From contig JADJGC010000022.1 of the NCBI GenBank assembly GCA_016708315.1, forward strand, positions 1 through 19,003: DNA of 19,003 bases, read 5' to 3'. The translations under genes were made by a program, and so were the position numbers. Every line of letters begins with the position of its first letter. The first letter of the stretch is position 1. The notes under the pieces are model-generated. The model searched no databases. It was not told the origin of the DNA and saw nothing but the letters and a program-made list of their open reading frames with translations. The stretch comes from a bacterium. GTDB lineage: Bacteria; Zixibacteria; MSB-5A5; CAIYYT01. Of the stretch, positions 10,396-16,269 are shown piece after piece.

Positions 10396-10533
10396 TTACG
10401 GGTTTAGTTTCCAACGGCCTTTTTGGCGGCGCCGTTTAATGACACGCCGCCCGCCGACCGTGGCCATCCGCGCGCGAAAACCGATGGTTTTCTTGCGCCG
10501 ACGTTTATGAGGTTGAAAGGTTCGTTTGGTCAT
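10396..10533 (-). CDS. rpmH: 50S ribosomal protein L34
   Basis: This very basic 45-residue protein has the L34 pattern: MTKRTFQPHKRRRKKT, GFRARMATVGGRRV and a terminal RRRQKGRWKLNP. The frame stays open upstream, but the ATG at 10533 fits the family N-terminus exactly. It is the first gene of the - strand cluster, followed by 96 bp and rnpA. No Shine-Dalgarno sequence is visible. A good promoter (TTGACA, 18 bp, TAGAAT) would start transcription within a few bases of the ATG, so the mRNA may be leaderless. Confidence 0.96.
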   Translation of the reverse strand: MTKRTFQPHKRRRKKTIGFRARMATVGGRRVIKRRRQKGRWKLNP

Positions 10534-10541
10534 GATGAGGC

Positions 10542-10571
10542 ATTCTACTTCGAGGGAGGGATGTCTGTCAA
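10542..10571 (-). promoter_or_regulatory. rpmH promoter
   Basis: On the - strand, TTGACA (10571-10566) is a perfect -35 box, followed by an 18-bp spacer and TAGAAT (10547-10542), a 5/6 match to the -10 box. The predicted start is about 10535, two bases before the rpmH ATG. Confidence 0.65.
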
Positions 10572-10599
10572 TTGACAAAGAGACGGGGAACAGTAAACT
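10572..10599 (+). promoter_or_regulatory. Possible ferredoxin promoter, divergent from rpmH
   Basis: TTGACA at 10572-10577 is followed by 16 bp and TAAACT (10594-10599, 4/6 match to the -10 box). The predicted transcript start falls at about 10606, the A of the ferredoxin ATG. The two opposing -35 boxes together make the perfect palindrome TGTCAATTGACA (10566-10577). Confidence 0.45.
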
Positions 10600-10605
10600 G
10601 TCCCC
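10585..10605. repeat. Inverted repeat touching the ferredoxin start codon
   Basis: GGGGAACAGT (10585-10594) and ACTGTCCCC (10597-10605) are complementary with one bulged A, and the right arm ends directly at the ATG. It could be an operator overlapping the -10 region, a hairpin in the mRNA if transcription starts further upstream, or a REP-like repeat remnant. Confidence 0.6.
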
Positions 10606-10857
10606 ATGACAACGCCCACCCCCACCCGAAAGTCCCGCACCATCGCCAAAATTTCGGCGGATCTCTGCACGGGGTGCGAGGCGTGCATCGCCGTGGCGCC
10701 CCACGACACCTGCATCGTGAAAGCGTCCACCGACGTCACCCAACCGACGGGGCTAATTGTGTGTGACGTTCAGCCCGATGTCTGTACCGGGTGCACCCTC
10801 TGCATGCGTATTTGCCCCTGGGACGCCATCACCATGGTCCCCCGCCCCAACGCCTAG
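10606..10857 (+). CDS. Small 4Fe-4S dicluster-type ferredoxin, one motif altered
   Basis: This 83-residue electron carrier has two iron-sulfur motifs. The second is complete: C60, C63, C66 and C70 with Pro71 (CTGCTLCMRICP). The first is C21, C24, C27 but has Ala31 where the fourth Cys is expected (CTGCEACIAVAP); Cys36 and Cys53 lie nearby and might replace it. By family rules the fourth Cys of each motif binds the other cluster, so the second cluster may have only three normal ligands. The ATG at 10606 has no ribosome site and may start a leaderless mRNA. The stop overlaps the convergent dps stop on CTAG. Redox partners are unknown. Confidence 0.85.
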   Translation: MTTPTPTRKSRTIAKISADLCTGCEACIAVAPHDTCIVKASTDVTQPTGLIVCDVQPDVCTGCTLCMRICPWDAITMVPRPNA

Positions 10858-11324
10858 CCTTCTAAAAGACTCCCCAACATCCACGCTGTTTTTTCATGCA
10901 ATTGCAGGCGCTGTGTAAGAAGGTCCATTGTGGCCTGGTCCGCCGCTTTTTCCGCGGCCGGGAACGTTTGGCGTGCGGTTTGGATCACGGTTTCATGCGC
11001 CACCAAGAGTTCGCGGATCATCTCCTGAGCTTTGGGAACACCGACCGCTTCTTTGACCGACGTGAGCTTACTGAATTGAGCGTAGGAGCCGGGAGCCGGT
11101 TGACCCAATGCGCGAATCCGTTCGGCGATTAAATCCACGGCCAAAGCCAATTCGGTGTAATGTTGTTCGAACATGAGATGCAACGTCTGAAACATGGGAC
11201 CGGTCACGTTCCAATGGTAATTGTGGGTTTTCAAATACAGGGTGTAGCTGTCCGCTAACAGGACCGATAACCCCTGGGCAATTTCTTTCCGCTGTTCTTC
11301 GGTGATCGTTTTCAATGGCGACAT
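10854..11324 (-). CDS. dps: Dps-family mini-ferritin (DNA-binding protein from starved cells)
   Basis: This 156-residue protein forms 12-mer cages that oxidise and store iron, using hydrogen peroxide, and protect DNA. All expected ferroxidase ligands are present: H37 (THNYHWNV), H49, E53, D64 and E68 (AVDLIAERI), with the same spacing as E. coli Dps. The N-terminus is short, without a Lys-rich DNA-binding tail. AGGAGG lies about seven bases before the ATG. A possible -10 box TACAAT is at 11358-11353 on the - strand. It is a single gene, convergent with the ferredoxin, and not part of the cassette array. Confidence 0.93.
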   Translation of the reverse strand: MSPLKTITEEQRKEIAQGLSVLLADSYTLYLKTHNYHWNVTGPMFQTLHLMFEQHYTELALAVDLIAERIRALGQPAPGSYAQFSKLTSVKEAVGVPKAQEMIRELLVAHETVIQTARQTFPAAEKAADQATMDLLTQRLQLHEKTAWMLGSLLEG

Positions 11325-11352
11325 AGAAGCCTCCTGGATAGAGTCAGCGGAT

Positions 11353-11358
11353 ATTGTA
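11353..11358 (-). promoter_or_regulatory. Possible -10 box for dps
   Basis: TACAAT on the - strand, 29 bases before the dps ATG. No good -35 box is found 16-18 bp upstream, so the promoter may depend on an activator or be chance. Confidence 0.3.
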
Positions 11359-11396
11359 CTCCCCCGGAAGCTCCACCGCCAGCGGATTGGTCATTC

Positions 11397-12024
11397 CCCA
11401 AAAGCTCCCGTAACTTTCAGTTGACTGATCTGGGAGGATCGTGTGGTCGTTGTCGCCTTTTAAACTACCCGTAGGATAGTGTCCCACATAACCCCAAAAT
11501 TCGCTCTCGCGCATCCTCAAACTCCTTGCGATAGAGATACCCCCGACAACTTCAACCCACAGACCTCGACCGCCGCACCACCACCCCGGCCAGTCGGATC
11601 AGGCGGAACCGCACCGTCTTGATTGTCAGCCTGCCAGCTCCGTTTCCCGATCCTTCCACGCCCCACCTCATACCGTTTCCAGTTTCCCGCAGGAATCGAT
11701 CGAATGGCCTCCATCACCGCCGCGTCCTTGCGCGCCGTGATCGTGTAGTCCACCCCAGCCGCCCTCAACACCCGCACGACCTTGCCTGAAAACCCGCACT
11801 GTCCGATCGAAATCGAATCTTCATCCCTTCCATCGCCGACAGAACCCGCTTCATCAACCCCGCCAAGTTTCCCATCGGTGACGGGCGCAAGGCGCCCCGG
11901 GGGAATGAGAACGTCGCGTGGGAGGTCACCCGACCGGCCACAAGACAGGATTACCGGATGATTTTGAATTTCAGGGGTCTCCACCTCCCAGGTCAGTCAC
12001 CTAAAAGTTACGGGAGCTTTTGGG
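11397..12024 (-). mobile_element. Internally deleted insertion sequence with about 41-bp inverted ends
   Basis: The ends 11397-11437 and 11984-12024 are inverted copies of each other, differing at about three of 41 positions; both start CCCAAAAGCTCCCGTAACTT. The 628-bp interior holds only a broken part of a DDE transposase. No target duplication is evident. The element lies between dps and the end of the cassette array. Confidence 0.7.
11465..11984 (-). pseudogene. Degenerate transposase fragment, IS1380-like
   Basis: Fragments in different - strand frames read like an IS1380-type (DDE group 1) transposase: KIRFRSDSAGFQ (second Asp region), then VVRVLRAAGVDYTITARKDAAVMEAIRSI and NWKRYE, then a shifted RLTIKTVRFRLIRLAG and a tail YRKEFEDARERIL with a stop at 11465-11467. 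A single long frame exists (11517-11984), but only its middle looks like real protein. The N-terminal half expected of a roughly 450-residue transposase is missing. Family naming is from motif memory and is moderate. Confidence 0.55.
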
Positions 12025-12085
12025 AGGGCTCCGGCCACAATCAGAGTTCTCGCTAAGTACTACAATTGAGAATTTTCATATAGGT

Positions 12086-12151
12086 TCCCAAAGCTCAAGC
12101 TCACCGGCGCGGGCCGATGGTGCCCGCGTCCGCTGGACCGCATTGTTGGGC
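12086..12151 (-). other. attC site 1 (distal end of the array)
   Basis: The 66-bp site runs from an intact R'' GCCCAAC (12151-12145) through stem arms GGACGCGGGC and GCCCGCGCCGGTG to a degenerate R' TTTGGGA (12092-12086). Loss of GTT at the recombination core suggests a dead terminal site. Confidence 0.75.
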
Positions 12152-12260
12152 CATTCACCTGGGAGGAGTATCTTTTCCTGACGTAGCATTAATAAGAACA
12201 GCCCGAAACGTTTTAGAAAGTTTTGCAGGATAGACATCTTTGGAAATGAAATATTCGCCA

Positions 12261-12467
12261 TCAAATGAGGCGGACCCACAGAATCATAATAGGACGGTCC
12301 GCCTCATCGAGCATCCCTGCTCTTCGTAAAGTTGATCTCTCCAAATGTGGCTTCGCGCGCTCAATAGCATCAACAGAAACCCTTGCTTCGGAAATCATCA
12401 AATCCGTCTTCTTTCCCTTAAAAATCACAGAAGATCTCCTTGGTAGGAGACGAAGCGGGATCGTCAT
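12261..12467 (-). CDS. Hypothetical cassette ORF
   Basis: This 68-residue basic ORF (MTIPLRLLPRRSSVIFKG...) has no family I recognise and no ribosome site. Just beyond it a different frame reads FDGEYFISKDVYPAKLSKTF and stops right before attC 1, which looks more like a natural C-terminus, so the gene may be a frameshifted remnant of a longer protein. A perfect 12-bp inverted repeat lies over its 3' end. Confidence 0.3.
   Translation of the reverse strand: MTIPLRLLPRRSSVIFKGKKTDLMISEARVSVDAIERAKPHLERSTLRRAGMLDEADRPIMILWVRLI
12265..12307. repeat. Perfect 12-bp inverted repeat, 19-nt loop
   Basis: ATGAGGCGGACC (12265-12276) and GGTCCGCCTCAT (12296-12307) are exact complements. No T run follows on either strand, so it is not an ordinary intrinsic terminator. 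Confidence 0.7.
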
Positions 12468-12473
12468 GGAGGT

Positions 12474-12677
12474 CTAAAAAATATTTTGTCTGTCTGAAGC
12501 AGAGGCTGCTTCTTTACGAAGATCAGCAGCCGTCATTGAAAATCCCCGTTGTTCATAAGAGTCTGCTCGTCGAAGTATTACATCCCGGTCTGATTCAGAT
12601 TCCACGCACCCCGGCAGAATAGGAGTAAGCAAAAACAAAATTGGTGTGATGGCGGTTGTTTTTATTTGCCGGCCCAA
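12474..12677 (-). CDS. Possible small lipoprotein encoded by a cassette
   Basis: This 67-residue ORF begins with a basic stretch (GRQIKTTAI), a hydrophobic segment (TPILFLLTPI) and LPGC, a good lipobox, with the Cys at residue 24 followed by a hydrophilic 43-residue mature part. The only start available is TTG inside the attC R' core (12677), so the coding sequence would begin exactly at the cassette junction. The IS inserted at 12680 now separates it from any upstream promoter. It could be a decayed gene; no family is recognised. Confidence 0.4.
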   Translation of the reverse strand: MGRQIKTTAITPILFLLTPILPGCVESESDRDVILRRADSYEQRGFSMTAADLRKEAASASDRQNIF

Positions 12678-12678
12678 C
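12672..12678 (-). other. attC site 2, R' fragment (cut off by the IS)
   Basis: GTTGGGC on the - strand. With the part at 14626-14686 it rebuilds a 65-bp attC once the IS and one copy of the 4-bp duplication are removed. Confidence 0.7.
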
Positions 12679-12679
12679 G
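12676..12679. repeat. Left target-site duplication of the IS (AACG)
   Basis: AACG borders the left inverted repeat. The matching copy is 14626-14629, with one extra G (14625) between it and the right inverted repeat. Confidence 0.55.
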
Positions 12680-12697
12680 AGTCTGTAGAAAAACCCC
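12680..12697 (+). repeat. Left terminal inverted repeat of the IS
   Basis: 18 bp, AGTCTGTAGAAAAACCCC, one mismatch to the right end. Confidence 0.8.
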
Positions 12698-12911
12698 ATT
12701 TATCGACGTCCCACCCGGGTTGTGGGCTTCATTTTTTGATGGGAGCTGACACTGCTCCCTGGTCGGTCGGGGCGAATCCGTCGGAACTTCGGCGGTCTCG
12801 CACCCCGCGCGGCCTTACAGAGACTAGTCTAACTCCCGTTCAGCATAATTTCCAGTGCCTCCTTCCATTCTTTATCATCTTTTCTTGTGGATAGCGGGGA
12901 TAAAGTTTTCT

Positions 12912-14498
12912 CTACCCCGCCATCGCCCTCAGTCCGCTGGGCACCATCGCCGTTGTCCACCCGTAGCGGAAGATCTTCAACAGATTGTGCACCGTCGTGT
13001 AAAGCTTCCACTGGATGTTGACCTTCTCCTTTCCCCTCAGCGTGAACCGGTCTAACCCCAGCGCGTGCCGGATGTTGCCGAACACCGGCTCGATCATTCC
13101 CATCCGGCGACTGTAAATAAAGCGCCCCAGCGCACTGTCGATCTTTTGGATCATCCCCGTTGTTGCGTTCTCTACCGCCGGGGGGCGGTGACGACCCTCA
13201 AATTTATACACCTGCCGGTATTTCGTGTTGGGGTTTTGAAGGCATTTTGCTCGGAGCGTGCAGCCTCGGCACGCCGTGATCTTCGCCTTATACGCCACTC
13301 CGTAGAACCCGTTGGGGGTGACGTGGTGGCGGTATCCTATATACAGTTCACTGCCCGCAGGGCACACCAGCTTTCCGCGTTCATTGAATTTGAAATCTTC
13401 GGGCCCAAAGAACCGGCGTTCCGGGGTCTTCCCTTGGATCCCCTCAATCTTACCTCCGTGTTTCTTCGCCGTCACATACGCAGGGTCCCGTTTTCGCATG
13501 TTCCGGTCAGCCACGTAGGCGTTGATCTCTTTGCCCTGCAACATCTTCATGTTCGCTTCGCTGTGGAACCCGCTGTCCGCCAACAACGGCGCCGCGTTTA
13601 ACGGCGATCGCGTGTCCCCCAAACCCTGGAACGTCTTTTCCACCGTTTCCACCATCGGCTCCAACAGTTTTGTTTCGCTCCCCTCGCCAAAGGCCTCCGC
13701 GGCCACCACCACCTGGTGTTTGGCATCGCTTGCGGCCACCCCGTTGTATCCCTGGATGACCCCGTGGGAGCTCACCATCTTGGCACTCTCATTATCGTAG
13801 AGGTGGCTTTTTGTCGGTTGACCGGTGTGCCCGATCTTGTCCTTCTCCGTGTTCAGCCATTTGTCCAGCGTCGCGATCTTTTCTTCTAGGGCCTTGATCG
13901 CGTTCTCTTCCTTGGCACGCACCTCAGCGGGAAGGGTCTCTTTGCCTTCGTCGACCTCCTTGTGCTTGGCCACCAAGGTGTCTACCAGTTTTGTGAATTT
14001 GGTCTTCTTCTTTTCGAAGTCTTCACGTGTTCCGGACCACTCCTTCGACGCGTTAGACGATATTTTGCACCCATCGATGGCGAACATCTCCCGGCCGATC
14101 AGGCCCAGTTCGTCGCAATAAAGCAGGACGTCGACAAACAGGCCTTTGATCACGGGGCCCATGGACCGCACGAACTGGGCGATCGTGGTGAAGTGTGGCT
14201 CGCTTCGAGCGGACAAGGCCATGAAGACCACGTTTTGTTGGCAAGCATACGCCATATCCCGGCTCGAAATCATCCCGCGGGCGTAGGCCGCCAGCACGAT
14301 CTTCAGCATCACACGGGGATCATACGCCGGAGCGCCTCCGTTATCGTTGTTGCGTAATCCATGAAACGCCGTCATGTCGATTTTGTGGTCTACAACATAA
14401 GAGAGGGCATGCTCGAAACTGCCAGGTAGGATTTGGTGTTCAAACTGAATGGAAACAAACTGCCCTTGCGCGTAATTCGCTTCTTTATACCGCGGCAT
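12912..14498 (-). CDS. IS1182-family DDE transposase, intact
   Basis: This 528-residue transposase cuts and rejoins the IS. The N-terminal DUF772-type domain spans about residues 40-120 (AYDPRVMLKIVLAAYARGM). The DDE catalytic residues are likely D142 (FAIDGCKIS), D308 (LLADSGFHSEAN) and E470 (MGMIEPVFGNIRHALG). A charged, probably coiled-coil insertion spans about 155-222, and a Cys cluster (CPAGSELY, CRGCTLRAKC) spans about 379-419. The start has GGAGG six bases ahead of the ATG. No frame breaks are present, unlike its neighbours' housekeeping genes, so the element may be active. The family is assigned from architecture and length. Confidence 0.88.
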   Translation of the reverse strand: MPRYKEANYAQGQFVSIQFEHQILPGSFEHALSYVVDHKIDMTAFHGLRNNDNGGAPAYDPRVMLKIVLAAYARGMISSRDMAYACQQNVVFMALSARSEPHFTTIAQFVRSMGPVIKGLFVDVLLYCDELGLIGREMFAIDGCKISSNASKEWSGTREDFEKKKTKFTKLVDTLVAKHKEVDEGKETLPAEVRAKEENAIKALEEKIATLDKWLNTEKDKIGHTGQPTKSHLYDNESAKMVSSHGVIQGYNGVAASDAKHQVVVAAEAFGEGSETKLLEPMVETVEKTFQGLGDTRSPLNAAPLLADSGFHSEANMKMLQGKEINAYVADRNMRKRDPAYVTAKKHGGKIEGIQGKTPERRFFGPEDFKFNERGKLVCPAGSELYIGYRHHVTPNGFYGVAYKAKITACRGCTLRAKCLQNPNTKYRQVYKFEGRHRPPAVENATTGMIQKIDSALGRFIYSRRMGMIEPVFGNIRHALGLDRFTLRGKEKVNIQWKLYTTVHNLLKIFRYGWTTAMVPSGLRAMAG

Positions 14499-14583
14499 TC
14501 GGGCCTCCGGTAAATGAATTGTCGTCAGCGTCGACGGTAATCCGAGTTTATATCTTTTTACAGGCAGGACCAGCGGTCGGGAA

Positions 14584-14928
14584 TTAGGGAGTGAAATGGT
14601 CGCTCGGGGGTTTTTCTACAAACTGAACGTTAAAATTAAGCCGCGCGGTCGGTGCGCCCGCGTCGGCTTCGAATGACTTGTTGGGCGGTTTTTGAATAGC
14701 CTCATATATCGTTTCGGGGGCCAAGTCCGCGCCATTGGGCCAGGCAATCGTTCCCCCTTGAATTTTAGCCGAGCGGAATAGTTTGATGTTATGAAGAGGC
14801 TTAAAAACTGGCCCCTTATCTAAAATATATCGCAAATCGACTTCACCCTTAGCCCGATCGTCAAATTCAACGAAATAAATATACGGCCTTAGGTATTTAA
14901 TTTTAATGAGGTCATTTAGGTTCCACAT
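14584..14928 (-). CDS. DUF2442 protein (likely antitoxin-like partner of DUF4160)
   Basis: This 114-residue ORF has a DUF2442 core in about residues 1-80 (VEFDDRAKGEVDLRYIL, GPVFKPLHNI, IAWPNGADLAPETIYEAI). From about residue 82 the sequence (NKSFEADAGAPTARLN) is a translation of the attC site, and the last residues are translated from the IS end, so the natural C-terminus has been replaced. AGGAG lies six bases before the ATG, and the gene follows DUF4160 by 11 bp. DUF4160/DUF2442 pairs are commonly proposed toxin-antitoxin-like modules; activity is not shown by sequence. Confidence 0.8.
   Translation of the reverse strand: MWNLNDLIKIKYLRPYIYFVEFDDRAKGEVDLRYILDKGPVFKPLHNIKLFRSAKIQGGTIAWPNGADLAPETIYEAIQKPPNKSFEADAGAPTARLNFNVQFVEKPPSDHFTP
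14607..14624 (-). repeat. Right terminal inverted repeat of the IS
   Basis: The reverse complement reads AGTTTGTAGAAAAACCCC, 17/18 identical to the left end. It lies within the extended 3' end of the DUF2442 gene. Confidence 0.8.
14626..14686 (-). other. attC site 2, main part (interrupted by the IS)
   Basis: On the - strand: R'' GCCCAAC (14686-14680), then AAGTCATTC, stem arms GAAGCCGACGCG and CGCGCGGCTT with one extrahelical A, then AATTTTAACGTT, where the IS interrupts. The missing GGGC lies at 12675-12672. Its structure matches the other sites and classical attC sites. Confidence 0.8.
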
Positions 14929-14939
14929 AATGTTCTCCT

Positions 14940-15200
14940 CTATTGTAACGGATCAATTTTCTTAAGGGGTTTGCCCTGCTTTGCTAACTTCCAATCGGCC
15001 TTCAATTCCTCGGAGTGTAAGTCAATCCAGTCCCTGACTAGTCTCACGGCAACCTTTGACCTCAAATCTCCTTGGAGGATATTCCCGCGCAAATCAAAAA
15101 CGGCTTTTCTCCCGCCATATTCCGTATGGAAATGAGGTGGATTGTGATCGTCAAAGAACATCCGAATGATGATACCAAAGAAACGGCAAATTTCAGGCAT
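14940..15200 (-). CDS. DUF4160 protein (likely toxin-like partner of DUF2442)
   Basis: This 86-residue protein has the DUF4160 signature: IIIRMFFDDHNPPHFHTEYGG near the N-terminus, then KAVFDLRGNILQGDL and a C-terminal WKLAKQGKPLKKIDPLQ. It is intact. A GGAG sequence lies upstream of the ATG. It is the first gene of its cassette, starting 27 bp after the R' core of attC 3, so there is little room for a promoter of its own beyond the attC. Confidence 0.85.
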   Translation of the reverse strand: MPEICRFFGIIIRMFFDDHNPPHFHTEYGGRKAVFDLRGNILQGDLRSKVAVRLVRDWIDLHSEELKADWKLAKQGKPLKKIDPLQ

Positions 15201-15226
15201 AGACTAGGACTCCAGATTATTTTTCC

Positions 15227-15292
15227 GCCCAACGCTCAAGCTCACCGGCGCGGGCGGGTTGTGCCCGCGTCCGGTGGAGCGAATTGTTGGGC
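15227..15292 (-). other. attC site 3
   Basis: A 66-bp site with R'' GCCCAAC (15292-15286) and R' GTTGGGC (15233-15227). Arms CCACCGGACGCGGGC and GCCCGCGCCGGTG pair with one extrahelical A; the L' end reads GAGCTTGAGC. Nearly identical to site 5. Confidence 0.9.
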
Positions 15293-15298
15293 GCTTTT

Positions 15299-15542
15299 TC
15301 AGTGGGAATGCACATCGACGTACGCCCGGAGTACGGCATTAATCCGAGTTTGGTATTTTCTCCCTTGGTGCCTAAACCATTCCAAAACATCATTGTCGAT
15401 CCTGATCGAAACCAGTTCCTTGGGTTTCGGCATCCGAACAACCATTTTTGAATAGGGCGGCATCGGTGACGGGGATATCCGAAAAGTTGATCTCGGAATC
15501 CTTCATGGCATTCAATTTTTTCCAATTGGTTTTAGATTTCAT
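15299..15542 (-). CDS. brnA: BrnA antitoxin (one inserted base)
   Basis: This is the antitoxin and DNA-binding autorepressor of the BrnTA type II system. Two frames join into 80 residues: MKSKTNWKKLNAMKDSEINF, SDIPVTDAALFK, then MVVRMPKPKELVSIRIDND, VLEWFRHQGRKYQTRINAVL and RAYVDVHSH. The ribbon-helix-helix-like C-terminal part is typical of BrnA. One extra A in the run at 15445-15449 causes the break; correction gives a length divisible by three and a stop seven bases short of attC 3. Uncorrected, the ORF reads into the attC as NNSLHRTRAQPARAGELERW. The ATG at 15542 overlaps brnT by 11 bp (an ATG at 15563 is also in frame). Confidence 0.8.
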
Positions 15543-15804
15543 CTCTGTAGATTTTGTTTTCATAGTTGGTGGCCTTTCTGGCGGAGATAATTCGAACCGT
15601 GTTTTCCACTGGTTCGGAAAAAACAACAACCGCCAAGATGGTTTTAAGAATCCCGATTCCAATCCAACGCTCCTCCCCATAATCCTTTCTTTGATCAAGA
15701 AAAGTGACCATGGGGTGCTGAAACATCGAAGGAACATCCACAAAATCGATCCCATGTTTCCGGATGTTTAAACGGCTTTTAGCGTCATTCCACGTATATT
15801 TCAT
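15532..15804 (-). CDS. brnT: BrnT toxin (RelE-like ribonuclease)
   Basis: This 90-residue toxin of the BrnTA system cuts RNA and stops translation until neutralised by BrnA. It starts YTWNDAKSRLNIRKHGIDF, the conserved N-terminal region, and ends with VRIISARKATNYENKIY, containing the conserved Arg and the SAR.A motif. It is intact. A strong promoter (TTGACA, 17 bp, TACAAT) ends nine bases before the ATG, so the mRNA is likely leaderless or nearly so, and no ribosome site is present. Confidence 0.92.
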   Translation of the reverse strand: MKYTWNDAKSRLNIRKHGIDFVDVPSMFQHPMVTFLDQRKDYGEERWIGIGILKTILAVVVFSEPVENTVRIISARKATNYENKIYRDEI

Positions 15805-15812
15805 GCTGGTCT

Positions 15813-15841
15813 ATTGTATATACAAAACGTAATGATGTCAA
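15813..15841 (-). promoter_or_regulatory. brnTA promoter with palindromic operator
   Basis: On the - strand: TTGACA (15841-15836), 17-bp spacer, TACAAT (15818-15813). The perfect palindrome TTGTATATACAA (15814-15825) covers the -10 box and is the likely BrnA-BrnT autoregulation site. Confidence 0.75.
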
Positions 15842-15860
15842 TGGGTCGTTTGATGCCCAT

Positions 15861-15924
15861 GCCCAACGTTAGAATTCAGCGGCGGGCCACCGTGTGGCCC
15901 GTCCGCTGGAATGAATTGTTGGGC
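15861..15924 (-). other. attC site 4
   Basis: A 64-bp site with R'' GCCCAAC (15924-15918), arms CCAGCGGACGGGCCA and TGGCCCGCCGCTG, and R' GTTGGGC (15867-15861). Nearly identical to site 8. Confidence 0.9.
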
Positions 15925-15927
15925 ATT

Positions 15928-16269
15928 CTATAATCCCAGTAAAACTGCGAGTTTGTTTGAGACTTCAGATAAAATACTTTCGGAAGCCTTGAAATAAAAG
16001 CGGGCTCCACGGGTATGCCAATCCAGGCTTTTCACTTGATCGGCAAGAACAACACCGGAGATTCTATCTCCAGAAACAATTGGAACTTCAAATGGGTAGT
16101 TTTTGATTTGGGTCGTCATGGGACAAAAAATGGCAAGACCTGTTTTTTTGTTATAGGTTTCTGGAGACAGGGTTAACGCAGGCCTATGGCCCATCTGCTC
16201 GTGCCCAGCCTGCGGAGTGAAAGATAGCCAAACGACATCTCCCCGTTTGGGACAATACGAATGAGACAT
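15928..16269 (-). CDS. mazF: MazF-type endoribonuclease toxin
   Basis: This 113-residue mRNA-cutting toxin of the MazF/PemK family shows the family blocks KRGDVVWLSFTPQAGHEQ, GHRPALTLSPETYN, KTGLAIFCPMT and PFEVP, then a C-terminal SGVVLADQVKSLDW. The Arg in GHRPA and the Thr in PMT are the usual active-site positions. It is intact. The ATG directly follows the mazE TAA. Its stop lies four bases before the R'' of attC 4, so the cassette is compact. Confidence 0.95.
   Translation of the reverse strand: MSHSYCPKRGDVVWLSFTPQAGHEQMGHRPALTLSPETYNKKTGLAIFCPMTTQIKNYPFEVPIVSGDRISGVVLADQVKSLDWHTRGARFYFKASESILSEVSNKLAVLLGL

Larger units (their letters stand above)
12680..14625 (-). mobile_element. Complete IS1182-like insertion sequence inside an attC site
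   Basis: The ends are inverted repeats: AGTCTGTAGAAAAACCCC at 12680-12697 and its counterpart AGTTTGTAGAAAAACCCC (reverse complement of 14607-14624), 17/18 identical. The element is about 1.95 kb with one intact transposase. It is bordered by AACG on each side. The 214 bp between the left repeat and the transposase stop carries no gene, only the hairpin GGGAGC/GCTCCC at 12741-12759. Confidence 0.8.

Noticed and set aside
10396..10743. 115-residue version of the rpmH ORF
   Set aside because: The upstream part overlaps the ferredoxin gene and promoter region; L34 begins exactly at the internal ATG at 10533.
12741..12759. GGGAGC/GCTCCC hairpin as a transcription terminator
   Set aside because: The T run lies before, not after, the hairpin on the + strand, and no T run follows on the - strand.
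12882..12892. DnaA box (CTATCCACA on the - strand) as part of an origin
   Set aside because: It is a single near-match inside the IS with no cluster of boxes or AT-rich region.
13065..13601. 178-residue + strand ORF opposite the transposase
   Set aside because: It is a shadow of an intact DDE transposase.
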